Both the position numbers and the translations under genes were made by a program. Of a stretch of 64,000 bases of DNA, positions 16,120 to 29,198 are shown piece by piece. This DNA comes from Azophilus sp026709365 (lineage in GTDB: Bacteria > Pseudomonadota > Gammaproteobacteria > Pseudomonadales > Azotimanducaceae): NCBI GenBank assembly GCA_965200175.1, contig OZ241345.1, positions 1 to 64,000 on the forward strand, written 5' to 3'. How positions within the stretch are numbered: position 1 is the stretch's first letter; each line of letters begins with the position of its first letter. The notes under the pieces are model-generated. The model saw nothing but the letters and a program-made list of their open reading frames with translations. It did not search any database and was not told the DNA's origin.

Positions 16120-18113
16120 TCGCGCTGGCCGATGTCGAGCAGCCCTTGGCGCTGTTCGCGGAGGGCATGAACGGCGCCCATCTGCACATCAAGGCCAGCG
16201 ACGCCTCGAACGCCGGCCCCGCTGACGCCTTGCAAACGCGGGACACCCTCCATTTGCCCGAAGCCATCGACGCCGCAGAACCGGGCATCTACCGGGCGCT
16301 CGCCCTGCAGCAGATTGCGCGGCGGGAGTTCGGCGGCATCGGCTTTTCGCTGCGCGCGGCTTACGCGCGCCTGCCAACCTTGGATCGGCTGCCGAAGCCC
16401 CAGGCGCTGGCCCGGCCCAGCGACCGCTGGCTGTTCTACCACCACTTCCCCAACCCGCATCTCGCCGCCGAACTGTTTGAAGCCTTCGAGCGGGTTCGCA
16501 TCGACGCCGCCATGTGCCGCGCCTATCCCGGCATCATGCCCCACTTTGCCGCCTGCCAACGCCACTGGCAGCGCTCGGAGCGGGCGTCAAGCCCGGCAGC
16601 GCGGTCGCTGCTGCGCTTTCAACTCGGTGAGCCCGCTGCCGATGCCATGAGCCAGGTCCTGCATCCTTTGGCCCAGGGGCTGCTGGCGCCGAGCGCGGAC
16701 ATCTACGACGCCGCAGCCGCCACCCAGAGCGCCCTGGCCCGGCTCGGCGCCGAGCCGGGCGGGGCGTTGGCGGACGCGCCGCTGCTGGAGGCCACTGCCG
16801 CGGAGTGGGCCGAACGGGAAGCCCGCTTGAAGGATTGGGAGGAGGAGCTGCGCCAAGCGGACGGCCACCTGCTGGCGGCGGAGATGCTGGAAAGCGAGCA
16901 GTTGGAAGCGGCCCGCACCGAGGGCGGCGGCGGTGAAGTGCGCGCGGAGCAACTGGACATTAAGCGCATCAGGGCCGAACGGGACCAACTGACGCGGCGC
17001 ATCGGCCTGGAGCGCTCCGCGGTGCGCGATGCGCTGGGCGATGCGAACGCCGGCGCGCGCAGCTACCGATACGATGAGTGGGACTTCCATCGCCACGGCT
17101 ACCGCCGCAACTGGTGCCGCCTGTTCGAGCAACCCCTGAGCCCGGGGGACGATGCGGACGTGGACGCCATCCGCCAAGCCATCAACGCTTGGCACCGTCA
17201 GGCTCGGCAGCTTCTGGAGCAGATCAAGCCGCAAGGCTACCGGCGCTGCTGGGGCTTGCCGGACGGCGATGAAATCGACCTGAACGCCGTGGTTGCCGCC
17301 CGCCAGGACTTGAGAGCTGGCCGCTCGCCCAGCGAACGGCTGTACAGCCGCCGCGAGAAAACCCATCGGGACGTGTGCGCCGCGTTGCTGGTGGATCTAT
17401 CTGCCTCCACTGACGATCCGGTGTCGGCCTCCAGCGACGGTTCGCGGGAGGATGATCCGCCCGCGCCTGCGCCATCGGACGATTCGAACGGCCATTCGAC
17501 GCGCCCGACGCCCAACCTGCGCGACCCCTTTGACGACGGCGGCACCCTCTGGTCGGGCGTGCGCGAGTCGCCCGCGCCGCCCAAGCGGCGCATCATCGAC
17601 GTGCAAAAGGAGGCCGCCGCCATCCTCGCCGCCGCCCTCGAACGGTTGGGCGACAGCTACGGCATCTACGGCTTCTCCGGATACGGGCGCGACTGCGTGG
17701 AGTTCTACGTCGCCAAGGATCTGCGCCAGACCCTCAACGCCCGCGCCTTGGCCGCCATCGCCGCCATGCAGCCCAAGCGCAGCACCCGCATGGGGCCGGC
17801 GATTCGGCACGCGGTCCGCAAGCTCGCCAGTTCCGGCAACGCCCTGAAGGTGCTGCTCATCATCAGCGACGGCTTTCCCCAGGACTGCGACTACGGCCCG
17901 CTGCGCGGCGACCACGAATACGGCCTGCACGACACCGCCAAGGCGCTGGCTGAAGCCGCCAGCAAGGGCATCGAAACCTTCTGCGTGACGGTGGACCGCT
18001 CCGGCCACGACTACCTTAAGCGCATGTGCCCGCAGGCCCGCTACGCGGTGATTGAGGAACTGGAGGATCTGCCGGAGGCGCTGACCAAGGTCTATGCGGC
18101 ACTGACTGGTTGA
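16116..18113 (+). CDS. NorD/CbbO-like von Willebrand factor A protein
   Basis: 665 aa, GTG start overlapping the upstream stop (GTGA). The N-terminal ~400 residues are helical with a charged stretch (EEELRQADGHLLAAEMLESE). A MIDAS motif LLVDLSASTD starts the C-terminal VWA domain, interrupted by an acidic/Pro-rich loop (about 430-490), then GIYGFSGYGRDCVEF and LLIISDGFPQDCDYG. This is the NorD/CbbO layout. It acts with the AAA+ protein upstream as a chaperone-like activator of a metalloenzyme. Absence of the client next door is notable. Confidence 0.88.
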   Translation: MIALADVEQPLALFAEGMNGAHLHIKASDASNAGPADALQTRDTLHLPEAIDAAEPGIYRALALQQIARREFGGIGFSLRAAYARLPTLDRLPKPQALARPSDRWLFYHHFPNPHLAAELFEAFERVRIDAAMCRAYPGIMPHFAACQRHWQRSERASSPAARSLLRFQLGEPAADAMSQVLHPLAQGLLAPSADIYDAAAATQSALARLGAEPGGALADAPLLEATAAEWAEREARLKDWEEELRQADGHLLAAEMLESEQLEAARTEGGGGEVRAEQLDIKRIRAERDQLTRRIGLERSAVRDALGDANAGARSYRYDEWDFHRHGYRRNWCRLFEQPLSPGDDADVDAIRQAINAWHRQARQLLEQIKPQGYRRCWGLPDGDEIDLNAVVAARQDLRAGRSPSERLYSRREKTHRDVCAALLVDLSASTDDPVSASSDGSREDDPPAPAPSDDSNGHSTRPTPNLRDPFDDGGTLWSGVRESPAPPKRRIIDVQKEAAAILAAALERLGDSYGIYGFSGYGRDCVEFYVAKDLRQTLNARALAAIAAMQPKRSTRMGPAIRHAVRKLASSGNALKVLLIISDGFPQDCDYGPLRGDHEYGLHDTAKALAEAASKGIETFCVTVDRSGHDYLKRMCPQARYAVIEELEDLPEALTKVYAALTG

Positions 18114-18203
18114 CCCGGCGCTTCCCTAGCATCATGGCGGGATTCGAGCAAGGCATTCCGCTAATCTTGGGTCACGTTGATGGGACATCCGGGTTGGAAG
18201 CCG

Positions 18204-18977
18204 ATGAAAGCACTCAAGCTCTTCTGGTCGCGTGGGCATGAGCGCAATGCCGGGGATTGGTTTTCGCCGCTGATATGCGAAGCCTTAAGCGGCCGTCCCG
18301 TCACCTACGCGGATCCTCGAAAGTGCGACCTGATCGCCGTGGGCAGCCTTTTGGGCCGGCTCAACAAGTCCCATCGGCTGCACCGTCTCGGCTTGCGTCG
18401 CTCGCTTGACGTCTGGGGCACGGGCTCATTGCGCAGCGAGGACCGCTTACTGGGCAATCATCACCTGCACGCTGTTCGCGGCCGCTTTACGCTGGCCCGT
18501 TGCGAGGGCGCAGCCGGCAAGGCCGTGCTGGGCGATCCCGGCCTGCTGGCCGAAACGCTGCTGACGAGCTCGGTTGAAAAACGCTGCCGCATTGGCGTGA
18601 TTCCCCACCTCGCCGATGTCGGCCACGCTGAGGTGGCCGCCTTCCTGGAGACCGTGAGCCATGCCCGATTGCTTGATGTCACCTCCCCGCCCAAGCAGCT
18701 CATTGAGGAGATCGCGCGCTGTGAATGCATTTTGTCCTCCGGTCTGCACGGCCTAGTGTTTGCCGACGCGCTTGGCGTTCCCAACCGCTGGTTCACGGCT
18801 TCCGGCGCGTTGATTGGGGGACGCCATAAATTTGACGACTACTACAGCGCCTTCGGCATTGAAGCGCATCCGCTGCGCTTGGTGGACGCGAGCTCGGAAG
18901 CGGCCTTTGAAGGCTATCGCCGCCCCGGCCTCGATGCGCTCAAGCGGGACCTGCTCGCCAGCTTTCCCCTCCCCTGA
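18204..18977 (+). CDS. Polysaccharide pyruvyltransferase family protein
   Basis: 257 aa from the ATG at 18204 (GGAAG before it). It begins MKALKLFWSRGHERNAGDWF, matching the N-terminal 'N.GD' motif of ExoV/GumL-type pyruvyltransferases. The C-terminal part has CILSSGLHGLVFADALGVPN, the conserved 'S.RLHG...A' equivalent, then KFDDYYSAFG. These enzymes add ketal pyruvate from PEP to exopolysaccharide sugars. It faces an O-antigen ligase/polymerase-like gene with a 38-bp tail overlap, so the two may serve one surface glycan although transcribed convergently. Confidence 0.8.
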   Translation: MKALKLFWSRGHERNAGDWFSPLICEALSGRPVTYADPRKCDLIAVGSLLGRLNKSHRLHRLGLRRSLDVWGTGSLRSEDRLLGNHHLHAVRGRFTLARCEGAAGKAVLGDPGLLAETLLTSSVEKRCRIGVIPHLADVGHAEVAAFLETVSHARLLDVTSPPKQLIEEIARCECILSSGLHGLVFADALGVPNRWFTASGALIGGRHKFDDYYSAFGIEAHPLRLVDASSEAAFEGYRRPGLDALKRDLLASFPLP

Positions 18978-20112
18978 CGCCGCCGCGCGCCTTGGCGGTG
19001 GCCGCCAGCACCATCACCGGGAGCCAGAAATAACTCCAAAAGAGGGTCGTGCGCACAAGGATGTGGTCGCCGCTGGTGGCGCTGGCCAGCAGGACGTAAG
19101 CCAGCACCCAAGCCCAATCTCGGCCCAATCCGACGTCCGCGCCGCAGGTCCTGGCCAATCCGCAGCGGAGCAGCCAAGCGCCGATGGCCATCAACGCAGC
19201 CAAGCCGATCAATCCTTGGTGGTGCAGGGTGGCCAAATACAGGCTGTGGGCGCGGTTGGTGATGGCTCCGGCGGCATACTCAATCTCCAGCGGCGAAGCG
19301 ATCCCGCAGCCAACCCATGGGCTGCAGGCTTGATACGCCGACCAAGCTTCAGCCCAAATGACCGGGCGGAACGATAGACCCCGACCGATCCAGATGGCGC
19401 TCAATGCATCGCCGCCAACCAACGCCGCCAGCCCAGCCAGCGAAACCACGAAGACGAGAATCCCGAGGCGCAGCCGCACACGCACTTGTAGAACGACCAT
19501 CACCAAGTAGGCCACCAGCGCCATGCGCGCACCCGCAAACAGCGCAAAGGCGCAAGGCGCTGCGCAGGTCATCAGCCAGCGGAGCCGCAGTTGGCGGCGG
19601 GTGATGCGGTCCCAAATCGGGAGGGTGGCCGCCAGCAGCAGTATCGACGCATGCACCGGGTTGTCCAGTCCCAGCCACCCCGTAAGCCGAGGCGCGGCTG
19701 GATCATGGTTCACAGCCCAGTGTCCGATGGACAGCAACGCTCCGAGATTGGCAGCCAGCAGCCAAGCGTGGCGCAGTTGGTTGAGCGCCTGCGGGCGGCG
19801 TTCCATCAAACCGGCAATCCCCAGATGGACCGCCAACACGCAATAGGCCGCAAGCAGAAGGTCGGCGGTTTCCTCGACGCCCGTCGAATCGCTCCAAGCC
19901 AACGACAGCGCTGGCAGAGCGACCAGCGTCGCAACCGCCCACCCACCAGGCCCCGCATAGGCCCTGCCGAGCGCCGCCCGGTCAAGCACAAACCCGTGCG
20001 CTGCCAGCGCCGCCAAATACAGCAGCCAATTGCGCTGATGTTGCTCCGGCAGGAAAAAGAAGCTCGCCAGCAACAGCATCAGCACAGCGGCAAACGTCCG
20101 AGGCATCATCAT
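18940..20112 (-). CDS. O-antigen ligase/polymerase-like membrane protein (WaaL/Wzy superfamily)
   Basis: About 390 aa from the ATG cluster at 20106-20112. It has around ten hydrophobic segments, with a periplasmic loop of about 80 residues (GRGLSFRPVIWAEAWSAYQA, then PWVGCGIASPLEIEY and NRAHSLYLATLHHQGLIGL). The 'R..IW..A' and 'AHS/N..L....E.G' patterns are those of the O-antigen ligase domain (Wzy_C). It would join or polymerise an undecaprenyl-linked glycan at the periplasmic face. Ligase versus polymerase cannot be decided by sequence. Confidence 0.78.
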   Translation of the reverse strand: MMMPRTFAAVLMLLLASFFFLPEQHQRNWLLYLAALAAHGFVLDRAALGRAYAGPGGWAVATLVALPALSLAWSDSTGVEETADLLLAAYCVLAVHLGIAGLMERRPQALNQLRHAWLLAANLGALLSIGHWAVNHDPAAPRLTGWLGLDNPVHASILLLAATLPIWDRITRRQLRLRWLMTCAAPCAFALFAGARMALVAYLVMVVLQVRVRLRLGILVFVVSLAGLAALVGGDALSAIWIGRGLSFRPVIWAEAWSAYQACSPWVGCGIASPLEIEYAAGAITNRAHSLYLATLHHQGLIGLAALMAIGAWLLRCGLARTCGADVGLGRDWAWVLAYVLLASATSGDHILVRTTLFWSYFWLPVMVLAATAKARGGVRGGESWRAGPA

Positions 20113-20392
20113 TCGCACGGCTATGCTAAGCTTCCCCGCACCCTTGGGAGCGCTCCAGCGTCGTTCGAATCCCATCAGGTCGAGTCCACCATCGCCTCGT
20201 CCCGAAGATGGCACATCAGGGCATCATAGCCCACCCGGCCCATGCTGGCCCATTGAGAAACCCGTCGGAACTTGGCCCACCCAACGGGTGCGGAGAGAGA
20301 GTGTTGCAACTGTTCGGCTAATCGGCAAACCTTCGGTGCAACGCCCGAGTGCGGCAGCCAACCGGAAAGTCAGGACAGCGAATTGCGTTTTC

Positions 20393-21465
20393 TGGAGATC
20401 ATCAGCGGCTGGGTCAACCGCTACTTCTCCAACGAGGAGGCCATCTATCTAGTCGTCCTGTTGGTGGCGGGGTTTCTCGTGCTGTTCACCTTGGGCGGCG
20501 TGCTGGCCCCGGTGCTCACCGGCTTGGTGCTGGCCTTCCTGCTGCAGGGGCTGGTCAAGCGGCTCGTTGATTGGCGGGTGCCCGAGGCCGTTGCGGTGTG
20601 GCTGGCCTTCCTGCTGTTCATCGGCGCCCTGACCGCGCTGGCCTTGTTCGTCGCGCCGCTGGTCTGGCAGCAGCTGCGCTCCGTGGTGGAGGCCACGCCC
20701 GGCCTCGTGGGCGGCTGGCGGGAAACCGCCGGCGATCTCGCCCAAGCCTTCCCCGAACTGCTCACCGAAGCCCAAGTCACCGCGTGGCTGGAAGCGGCCA
20801 CCAACCAAGTCGGCAGCATCGGCGCGTCCGCCTTGGAAGCCCTGGTGGCCAACCTGTCCTCCATGGTGGGGATTCTCATCTATCTGGTGCTGGTGCCCAT
20901 CTCGGTGTTCTTCTTCCTCAAGGACCGGCGCCGGATCATCGGTTGGCTGCTCTCCGCGCTGCCGAGGAAGCGCTCCCTCATCCAGCGCGTTGGCGAGGAG
21001 ATGAACCAGCAGCTCGCCAACTACGTGCGCGGCAAGTTCATCGAGATCCTCATCGTCGGCTTAGTCACCTTCGTCACCTTCACCCTGCTGGGCCTGAACT
21101 ACGCTGCCCTGCTGGGCGTGCTCGTGGGCGTCTCGGTGCTGATTCCCTTCGTCGGCGCGGCGGTGGTCACCGTTCCGGTGGCCTTGGTGGGCATCATTCA
21201 GTTCGGCTGGTCCTGGGAACTGGCCTACGTCATGGTCGCCTACGGCATCATCCAGGCGCTGGACGGCAATGTGCTGGTGCCGCTGCTGTTCTCTGAGGCC
21301 GTGGACCTGCACCCGATCACCATCATCGTCGCCGTGCTGGCCTTCGGCGGCCTATGGGGGCTCTGGGGCGTGTTCTTCGCCATCCCGCTGGCCACCTTGG
21401 TCAAGGCCATCATCAACGCCTGGCCGCGGGAAATGGGCGAGGCCGACGGAACGCCCTTGGCTTGA
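20393..21465 (+). CDS. AI-2E family (PerM/YdiK-type) transporter
   Basis: About 357 aa from a TTG at 20393 preceded by AGGA. The frame is open upstream to 20272, but that part is not family-like. Eight hydrophobic segments are seen. Family features are the VPISVFFFLKDRRRI region, NQQLANYVRGKFIEILIVG, the LGVLVGVSVLIPFVGA segment and the GNVLVPLLFSEAVDLHPITI end. Members export small molecules or act as Na+/H+ antiporters. The actual substrate is unknown. The 280-bp upstream gap to the O-antigen gene holds no other gene I can support. Confidence 0.88.
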
Positions 21466-21543
21466 ACCGACATGGCGCGGCGCAGCCCCCGTCGGCACGG
21501 AATGGTCTTCGCAAAGGGCAAATGAAACAACCGGGAACACACG

Positions 21544-21572
21544 TTGAAATGCTTTTGTTACAGGAATAGAGT
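21544..21572 (+). promoter_or_regulatory. Sigma70-like promoter of the first TonB receptor
   Basis: TTGAAA at 21544-21549 and TAGAGT at 21567-21572 are separated by 17 nt, in an AT-richer patch of the 193-bp gap. This predicts a leader of about 80 nt before the ATG at 21659, which is preceded by GGGAGGG. Two degenerate hexamers with ideal spacing: moderate support. Confidence 0.45.
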
Positions 21573-21658
21573 TGGTGCTTAAGGGGCGGGTCGTGCGTCG
21601 TTCCTGTGCGGCTTGCTTGGGACCTAACGGGTTTTCCTGCTTTGGGAGGGCATGAACC

Positions 21659-24730
<3,072 letters not shown>

Positions 24731-24849
24731 GCACGGCTGAGCCATCCGCAGGATGGGGAAACAGGAAGTTAGAGGGCTGGTCGGCGGGGCAGGGGTCCGC
24801 TCAACCCGTCAGCCCCGCCCCTGGTGCCCGGCTTAGGGAGGAAGCCCGC

Positions 24850-26415
24850 ATGGTTACCGGCACCAAGGCCGTGCTGACGGCAATCCTGCCCCTAGTGGTC
24901 GGCGCCTGCAGCCAAGCTCCCGATGAGTTCCGGAAGCTGTCCTCCAAGCCCGTGGTGGAGAGCTTCGACGCCGTGGTCGCCAACGGCCGGGTCATGGATC
25001 CGGCCAGCGGCCTAGATGCCCTGCGCCACATCGGCATTCGCGATGGCCGCATAGCGGCGATTTCGGAAACCGCACTGACCGGCAGCGTGGTCGTCGATGC
25101 CGACGGCCAGGTTGTGGCGCCGGGCTTCGTGGACCTGCACAGCCACGGCTGGACGCCGCTCTCCCAGCGCTATCAGTTGCTCGACGGCGTGACGACGGCC
25201 CTTGAACTCGAAAGCGGCGCCTACCCGGCAGTGAGCCACGGCATCCACCCGCCCATCGCCATAGCCGAGCGGTCGCTGATCAACTACGGCGCCTCCACAG
25301 GCCATGCGTGGTTGCGGTCGCGGCTTCTGGAGGCTGATCAAGCCGTCACCGGCATGGATCAACTCATGGCGGACAGCCTTAACGGCACGGGAACCGGCGG
25401 CCTGTCCATGGGGCGGCCGGCGTTCCACTCCCCGTTGCCGGCCGCGCAGCTGCCGGTGATGCAGGAAATGCTACGCCAAGACCTTGCCAGCGGCGGCTTG
25501 GGCATTGGCATGCTGCTCGACTACATGAGCGAATCCGTGGACGCTGCCGAGCTGCGCGCGGTCTTCGAAGTGGCGGCGCAGGCTGATGCGCCCGTGATAG
25601 TACACATTCGGCGCGGCGTGGCCGGCGACCCGTTCGGCCTCGACGAAGTCATCGGCTTGGCTCGGGAGACGGGGGCCGCGCTTCATGTCTGCCACCTGCA
25701 GGCGAGCGCAATGGGCGCCATCAAGGTCTTTCTTGGCAAGATTCGCGCAGCACAGCAAGCGGGCCTGCGCATCACCACCGAGTCCTTCCCCTACAACGCC
25801 GGTTCGACGGCCATCTCGGCTGCGGTGTTCAGCCGCAACTGGCGCGAAGTGTTCGCCATCGACTACGGCGACGTGGAATGGGCGGCCACTGGCGAACGCC
25901 TCACGGAGAGGACTTGGCACGAGTATCGCAAGCAGCAACCAGGCGGAACGGTGATTCACCACTACAACAAGGAGCGTTGGACCCGCATCGCCACCGAGGC
26001 TGCGGACGTGATCATCGCCAGCGATGCCCTGCCGGCCGTCAGCGAAGCGCAACTGGTCGCCCCTTGGAGCGTCGGCACCTTCGCCCGGGTGCTGGGCCAC
26101 TATGCGCGCGACGAAGGCACCTTGGACCTGATGACCGCCTTGGCGAAGATGACCATCCTGCCCGCCCGCCTGCTGGAGCATCTGAGCGACGACTTGGCGC
26201 GCAAGGGCAGGATTGCCGTGGGCGCGGATGCCGACTTGACGATCTTCGATCCAGCGACCATCGAGGATCACGCAACCTACCGGCAGCCCTTCCAACCGTC
26301 GGCCGGCATCACGCACGTGCTCGTCAACGGCATTCCGGTGGTCCGCAACGGCGAAGTCGTGCCCAACCGATTCCCCGGCAGACGCCTGCTCGGAAGGGTT
26401 TCCGAGAAATCCTGA
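24850..26415 (+). CDS. Amidohydrolase, D-aminoacylase-like, lipoprotein
   Basis: 521 aa from the ATG at 24850, preceded by AGGGAGGAAG. The signal ends in LPLVVGAC (lipid Cys 20). The amidohydrolase start is VVANGRVMDPASGLDALRH with APGFVDLHSHG (HxH metal pair). HIRRG and HVCHLQ supply later ligands, and the C-terminal cap is KGRIAVGADADLTIFDP. Best related to N-acyl-D-amino-acid deacylases. The usual bridging Cys in 'GNCG' is replaced by Glu (ALELESGAY), so metal chemistry and substrate may differ. It abuts the convergent acyl-CoA dehydrogenase with no gap between stops. Confidence 0.85.
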   Translation: MVTGTKAVLTAILPLVVGACSQAPDEFRKLSSKPVVESFDAVVANGRVMDPASGLDALRHIGIRDGRIAAISETALTGSVVVDADGQVVAPGFVDLHSHGWTPLSQRYQLLDGVTTALELESGAYPAVSHGIHPPIAIAERSLINYGASTGHAWLRSRLLEADQAVTGMDQLMADSLNGTGTGGLSMGRPAFHSPLPAAQLPVMQEMLRQDLASGGLGIGMLLDYMSESVDAAELRAVFEVAAQADAPVIVHIRRGVAGDPFGLDEVIGLARETGAALHVCHLQASAMGAIKVFLGKIRAAQQAGLRITTESFPYNAGSTAISAAVFSRNWREVFAIDYGDVEWAATGERLTERTWHEYRKQQPGGTVIHHYNKERWTRIATEAADVIIASDALPAVSEAQLVAPWSVGTFARVLGHYARDEGTLDLMTALAKMTILPARLLEHLSDDLARKGRIAVGADADLTIFDPATIEDHATYRQPFQPSAGITHVLVNGIPVVRNGEVVPNRFPGRRLLGRVSEKS

Positions 26416-27561
26416 CTAAAACGCCGATTCGCCGAGCAAGCTGCGGCCGATGATGAGTTGCTGCATCTCCGGCGTGCCCTCAGTGACGGCGAGAATGGGC
26501 GCCATCCGGTAAAGCTCCTCGACCGGAAACTCCCGTGCCACGCCATTGCCCCCATGGATGGCCAAGGCATGGCGGGTGACTTCGCAGGCGGCTTCCGTTG
26601 CGAAGTACTTGGCCATGCTGCTCTCGAGGTCGCTGCGCTCCCCGCGTCCGGCCAAGTCGAGCGCCCGGTGCAGCAGCAGTCGGGATGCATCGATCTTGAC
26701 CGCCATGTTGGCGATGCGCGCCTGCACCAACTGGTGGCGGGCGATGACCTTGCCATGCTGCTCCCTAGCCTTCGCATAGTTGACGGCATGGTCGAACGCG
26801 GCTTGGGCGACGCCAACCGCCAGCAGTCCCACCAAGGGCCTTGAGCCTGCCAGCAGCGTCATCAGCGTTTTCAGTCCGTCGCCCGGCGGCACGAGGACAT
26901 TCTCAGCCGCAACGTCGGCGTCATCGAAGTGCAACTGGGCCGTGGACTGCCGATTGAGGGCCATCTTGGGAATGTTGCGGCTCCCGTAACCCGCTTCCCG
27001 ATCGACGACGAACAGGCCAATGCCATCACCGGGGCCCGCCTCGTCCCGGGCCACGCAGATGCAGAAATCCGAGTAATGGCCGCTCGATATCCACTGTTTT
27101 TCCCCGGAAAGCAGGAAGCCGCTGCCATTCCGACGCGCTTGGCAGCGGACTTGCGCGATATTGGAGCCCGCCTCCGGCTCGCTGATGCCGATGCAGGCGA
27201 ACTTCTCGCCGCTGAGCAGCGGAGCGAGGTAGTTGGCGCGGATCGATTCGGAACCTGCGGCAAGCAGCAACCCGGCTTCCATCTGGATCAGGACCACTAT
27301 GGCGAGATCCGGTGAGACCCGCGCCAACTCCTCGAACAGCAGGCCAACCGAAAGCGGGTCGAGACCCAAGCCGCCCCGGGCTTCGTCCACCAGCCCGTTG
27401 CCCATGCCAAAGGGCAGCAGCCTGCCCAGCAGCTCACGCATGCGGTCCTTGGGAATGAATGCATCATCGAACGCCGCAATCGCCGGGGCAATCTCGGCTT
27501 TCAGGAAGCGGCGGAACGCATCGACGGCGATTCGCTGTTCGTCGGTCGTCGAGAAGTCCAT
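26416..27561 (-). CDS. Acyl-CoA dehydrogenase
   Basis: 381 aa from the ATG at 27561. It begins MDFSTTDEQRIAVDAFRRFL. The FAD/substrate motifs are CIGISEPEAGSN and EKQWISSG, and the C-terminal part has ALAIHGGNGVAREFPVE and AVTEGTPEMQQLIIGR, where Glu of 'EGT' is the catalytic base position of MCAD-type enzymes. It oxidises an acyl-CoA to the 2-enoyl-CoA, passing electrons to ETF. It is downstream of the second amidohydrolase and possibly in the same transcript (37-bp gap), which links acyl release by deacylation to acyl-CoA oxidation. Substrate chain unknown. Confidence 0.92.
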   Translation of the reverse strand: MDFSTTDEQRIAVDAFRRFLKAEIAPAIAAFDDAFIPKDRMRELLGRLLPFGMGNGLVDEARGGLGLDPLSVGLLFEELARVSPDLAIVVLIQMEAGLLLAAGSESIRANYLAPLLSGEKFACIGISEPEAGSNIAQVRCQARRNGSGFLLSGEKQWISSGHYSDFCICVARDEAGPGDGIGLFVVDREAGYGSRNIPKMALNRQSTAQLHFDDADVAAENVLVPPGDGLKTLMTLLAGSRPLVGLLAVGVAQAAFDHAVNYAKAREQHGKVIARHQLVQARIANMAVKIDASRLLLHRALDLAGRGERSDLESSMAKYFATEAACEVTRHALAIHGGNGVAREFPVEELYRMAPILAVTEGTPEMQQLIIGRSLLGESAF

Positions 27562-27598
27562 GGGAAGCTTCGCCTTCAGCGGGCAGCGCGGGCCGACG

Positions 27599-29185
27599 TC
27601 ATGAGCCCGGCCTTTGCGCTGTCGCATAGCGTATGGGCTTGCCCGGGAAAATCCGTTGCACCTTGGAGTCGCGCACCACCAACTGTCCACTGACCAGAAC
27701 GTACGGAATTCCGGTGGACGGCGCACCCTGCTCGCCACGCTTGTGGGTCGCGTTGTCGGTGACCGTTGCCGGATCAAAGACGGTGATGTCCGCGATCATG
27801 CCCTCCTGCAGCCGACCGCGCTCCCGCATGGCCCTAATGCCCGCATTACCCAAGTGCAGCGCCGACCAGTAGCTGAGCTGGCTCAGTGCCTGCATCAGGG
27901 ATACGCCGTGCTCGCGGCCCAAGCGCAACACCCGGGCATGGCTGCCCGCCGTTCGCGGGTGGCCGACGAAGGCACTGTACGGATGCTCCCACGTGAGGTC
28001 GTTGCCGTCGGCGTCCGTGGTGGGCATGCCGTCGCTGCCCACCGTCGCATGGGGCCGGGTCAGCCACTGGGGCAGCCAAGCCTCCCGCTGGCGCATGAAG
28101 AGCACCACGATATAGCCGGGATCCTCCTCGCGCTTGGCTTCATAGGTGGCCTGGGTGAAGAACTTGCCGGTGGCCGGATCCATCATGGCTTCCTCGTAGG
28201 TGAGCTGCCACCCGTGCAGCAGGGTTTCCGGCTTGAGGAACTCTGAGCCGATGGGCCCGGACCCGGAGACGTAGGGGTAGTACTCTGACCAGGCGTTGTG
28301 GCCTTGGGCGCGGGCGCCGGCCAGCTTGGCCTCGTTCTCCTGCCAACCGCGATTGTTGTCATGCACGGCCATGAACGGCGCCCCCAGCGCCATGGCGTTG
28401 GCGAAGGCCTCGGCGAATCCCAATGTGCCCTCTGCGGGCGGCAGGTTGTTGCCAAGGAACCGGACATGGCTGAACGTGCCCCGGCCGTAGTCCGCGGCGA
28501 GGCGTTGCAGGGCAAACATCTCCCAAGTGGCAACCCCCTTTTGCATGTAACCCACGGTGGAACCGAGGCCGAGTGCGCCTTGCGCCAGTTCGCGGTTAAC
28601 AAGTTTCAAGATGGCGGCCAGTTGTGCGGGGTCGGGGATGGTGACGGCGAAGTCCGGCACGCCATTGTTGCGCTCGGCCCGAGCCCGGGTGGGGCCGATA
28701 TGCTGGGCGTCGAGGGGGCCGTTGAACTGCAATTCGTCCAGCACGGCCATGCGGGCCAATTCGTGCGACGCCGATACGCCGTAGTTGGTCTGCCAGCGGC
28801 CTTGGCGCTCGGCGTACCAAGCCCCCACGTTGATGCCGCCGACCTCCAGGTCGAGGGTGGTGGTGACGCCGTCGCGGAGCATGAGCTTGCTGCCGAACTG
28901 AGTTTGGCCGTGTACGTGGGTATCTATGAAGCCCGGCGCGACGACGAGGCCGCGCGCATCGAGTGCGGTCGCGCCCTGCAAGACCTTGGCGGAGATGCGC
29001 ACGATCCGGTCGCCGCCGATGCCGACGTTTGCCACTTGGTCAAACCCGCTTTCCGGGTCCATCACCCGCCCGCCGGTGATGACCACGTCGTACTCCGACG
29101 CCCATGCCGACGGCAACGAGCAGGCGACCGCCAGCCCGAAGGCCAGCGCGATTCGTTTCAGTTTCCCATCAGTCAAGGCGTTCAT
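27599..29185 (-). CDS. Exported amidohydrolase, D-aminoacylase-like
   Basis: 528 aa from the ATG at 29185, chosen because GAGAGGCAG precedes it and the signal peptide follows directly (LKRIALAFGLAVACSLPSAWA). The fold markers are VVITGGRVMDPESGFDQVAN, APGFIDTHVHGQTQF (HxH), GVTTTLDLEVGG (Glu where D-aminoacylases have Cys), FSHVRF, and the end EGMIADITVFDPATVTDN. A DNNRGWQENE segment replaces a family helix. It is periplasmic, not a lipoprotein. Function is probably hydrolysis of an N-acyl or amide bond. It is a paralogue of the protein at 24850, and the two may act on related substrates brought in by the TonB receptors. Confidence 0.83.
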   Translation of the reverse strand: MNALTDGKLKRIALAFGLAVACSLPSAWASEYDVVITGGRVMDPESGFDQVANVGIGGDRIVRISAKVLQGATALDARGLVVAPGFIDTHVHGQTQFGSKLMLRDGVTTTLDLEVGGINVGAWYAERQGRWQTNYGVSASHELARMAVLDELQFNGPLDAQHIGPTRARAERNNGVPDFAVTIPDPAQLAAILKLVNRELAQGALGLGSTVGYMQKGVATWEMFALQRLAADYGRGTFSHVRFLGNNLPPAEGTLGFAEAFANAMALGAPFMAVHDNNRGWQENEAKLAGARAQGHNAWSEYYPYVSGSGPIGSEFLKPETLLHGWQLTYEEAMMDPATGKFFTQATYEAKREEDPGYIVVLFMRQREAWLPQWLTRPHATVGSDGMPTTDADGNDLTWEHPYSAFVGHPRTAGSHARVLRLGREHGVSLMQALSQLSYWSALHLGNAGIRAMRERGRLQEGMIADITVFDPATVTDNATHKRGEQGAPSTGIPYVLVSGQLVVRDSKVQRIFPGKPIRYATAQRPGS

Positions 29186-29198
29186 CAGGCGCTGCCTC

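Noticed and set aside
20113..20392. Small coding gene or riboswitch before the AI-2E transporter
   Set aside because: The open frame from 20272 has no family likeness. A GTTGCA/TGCAAC pairing is seen, but no known leader motif.
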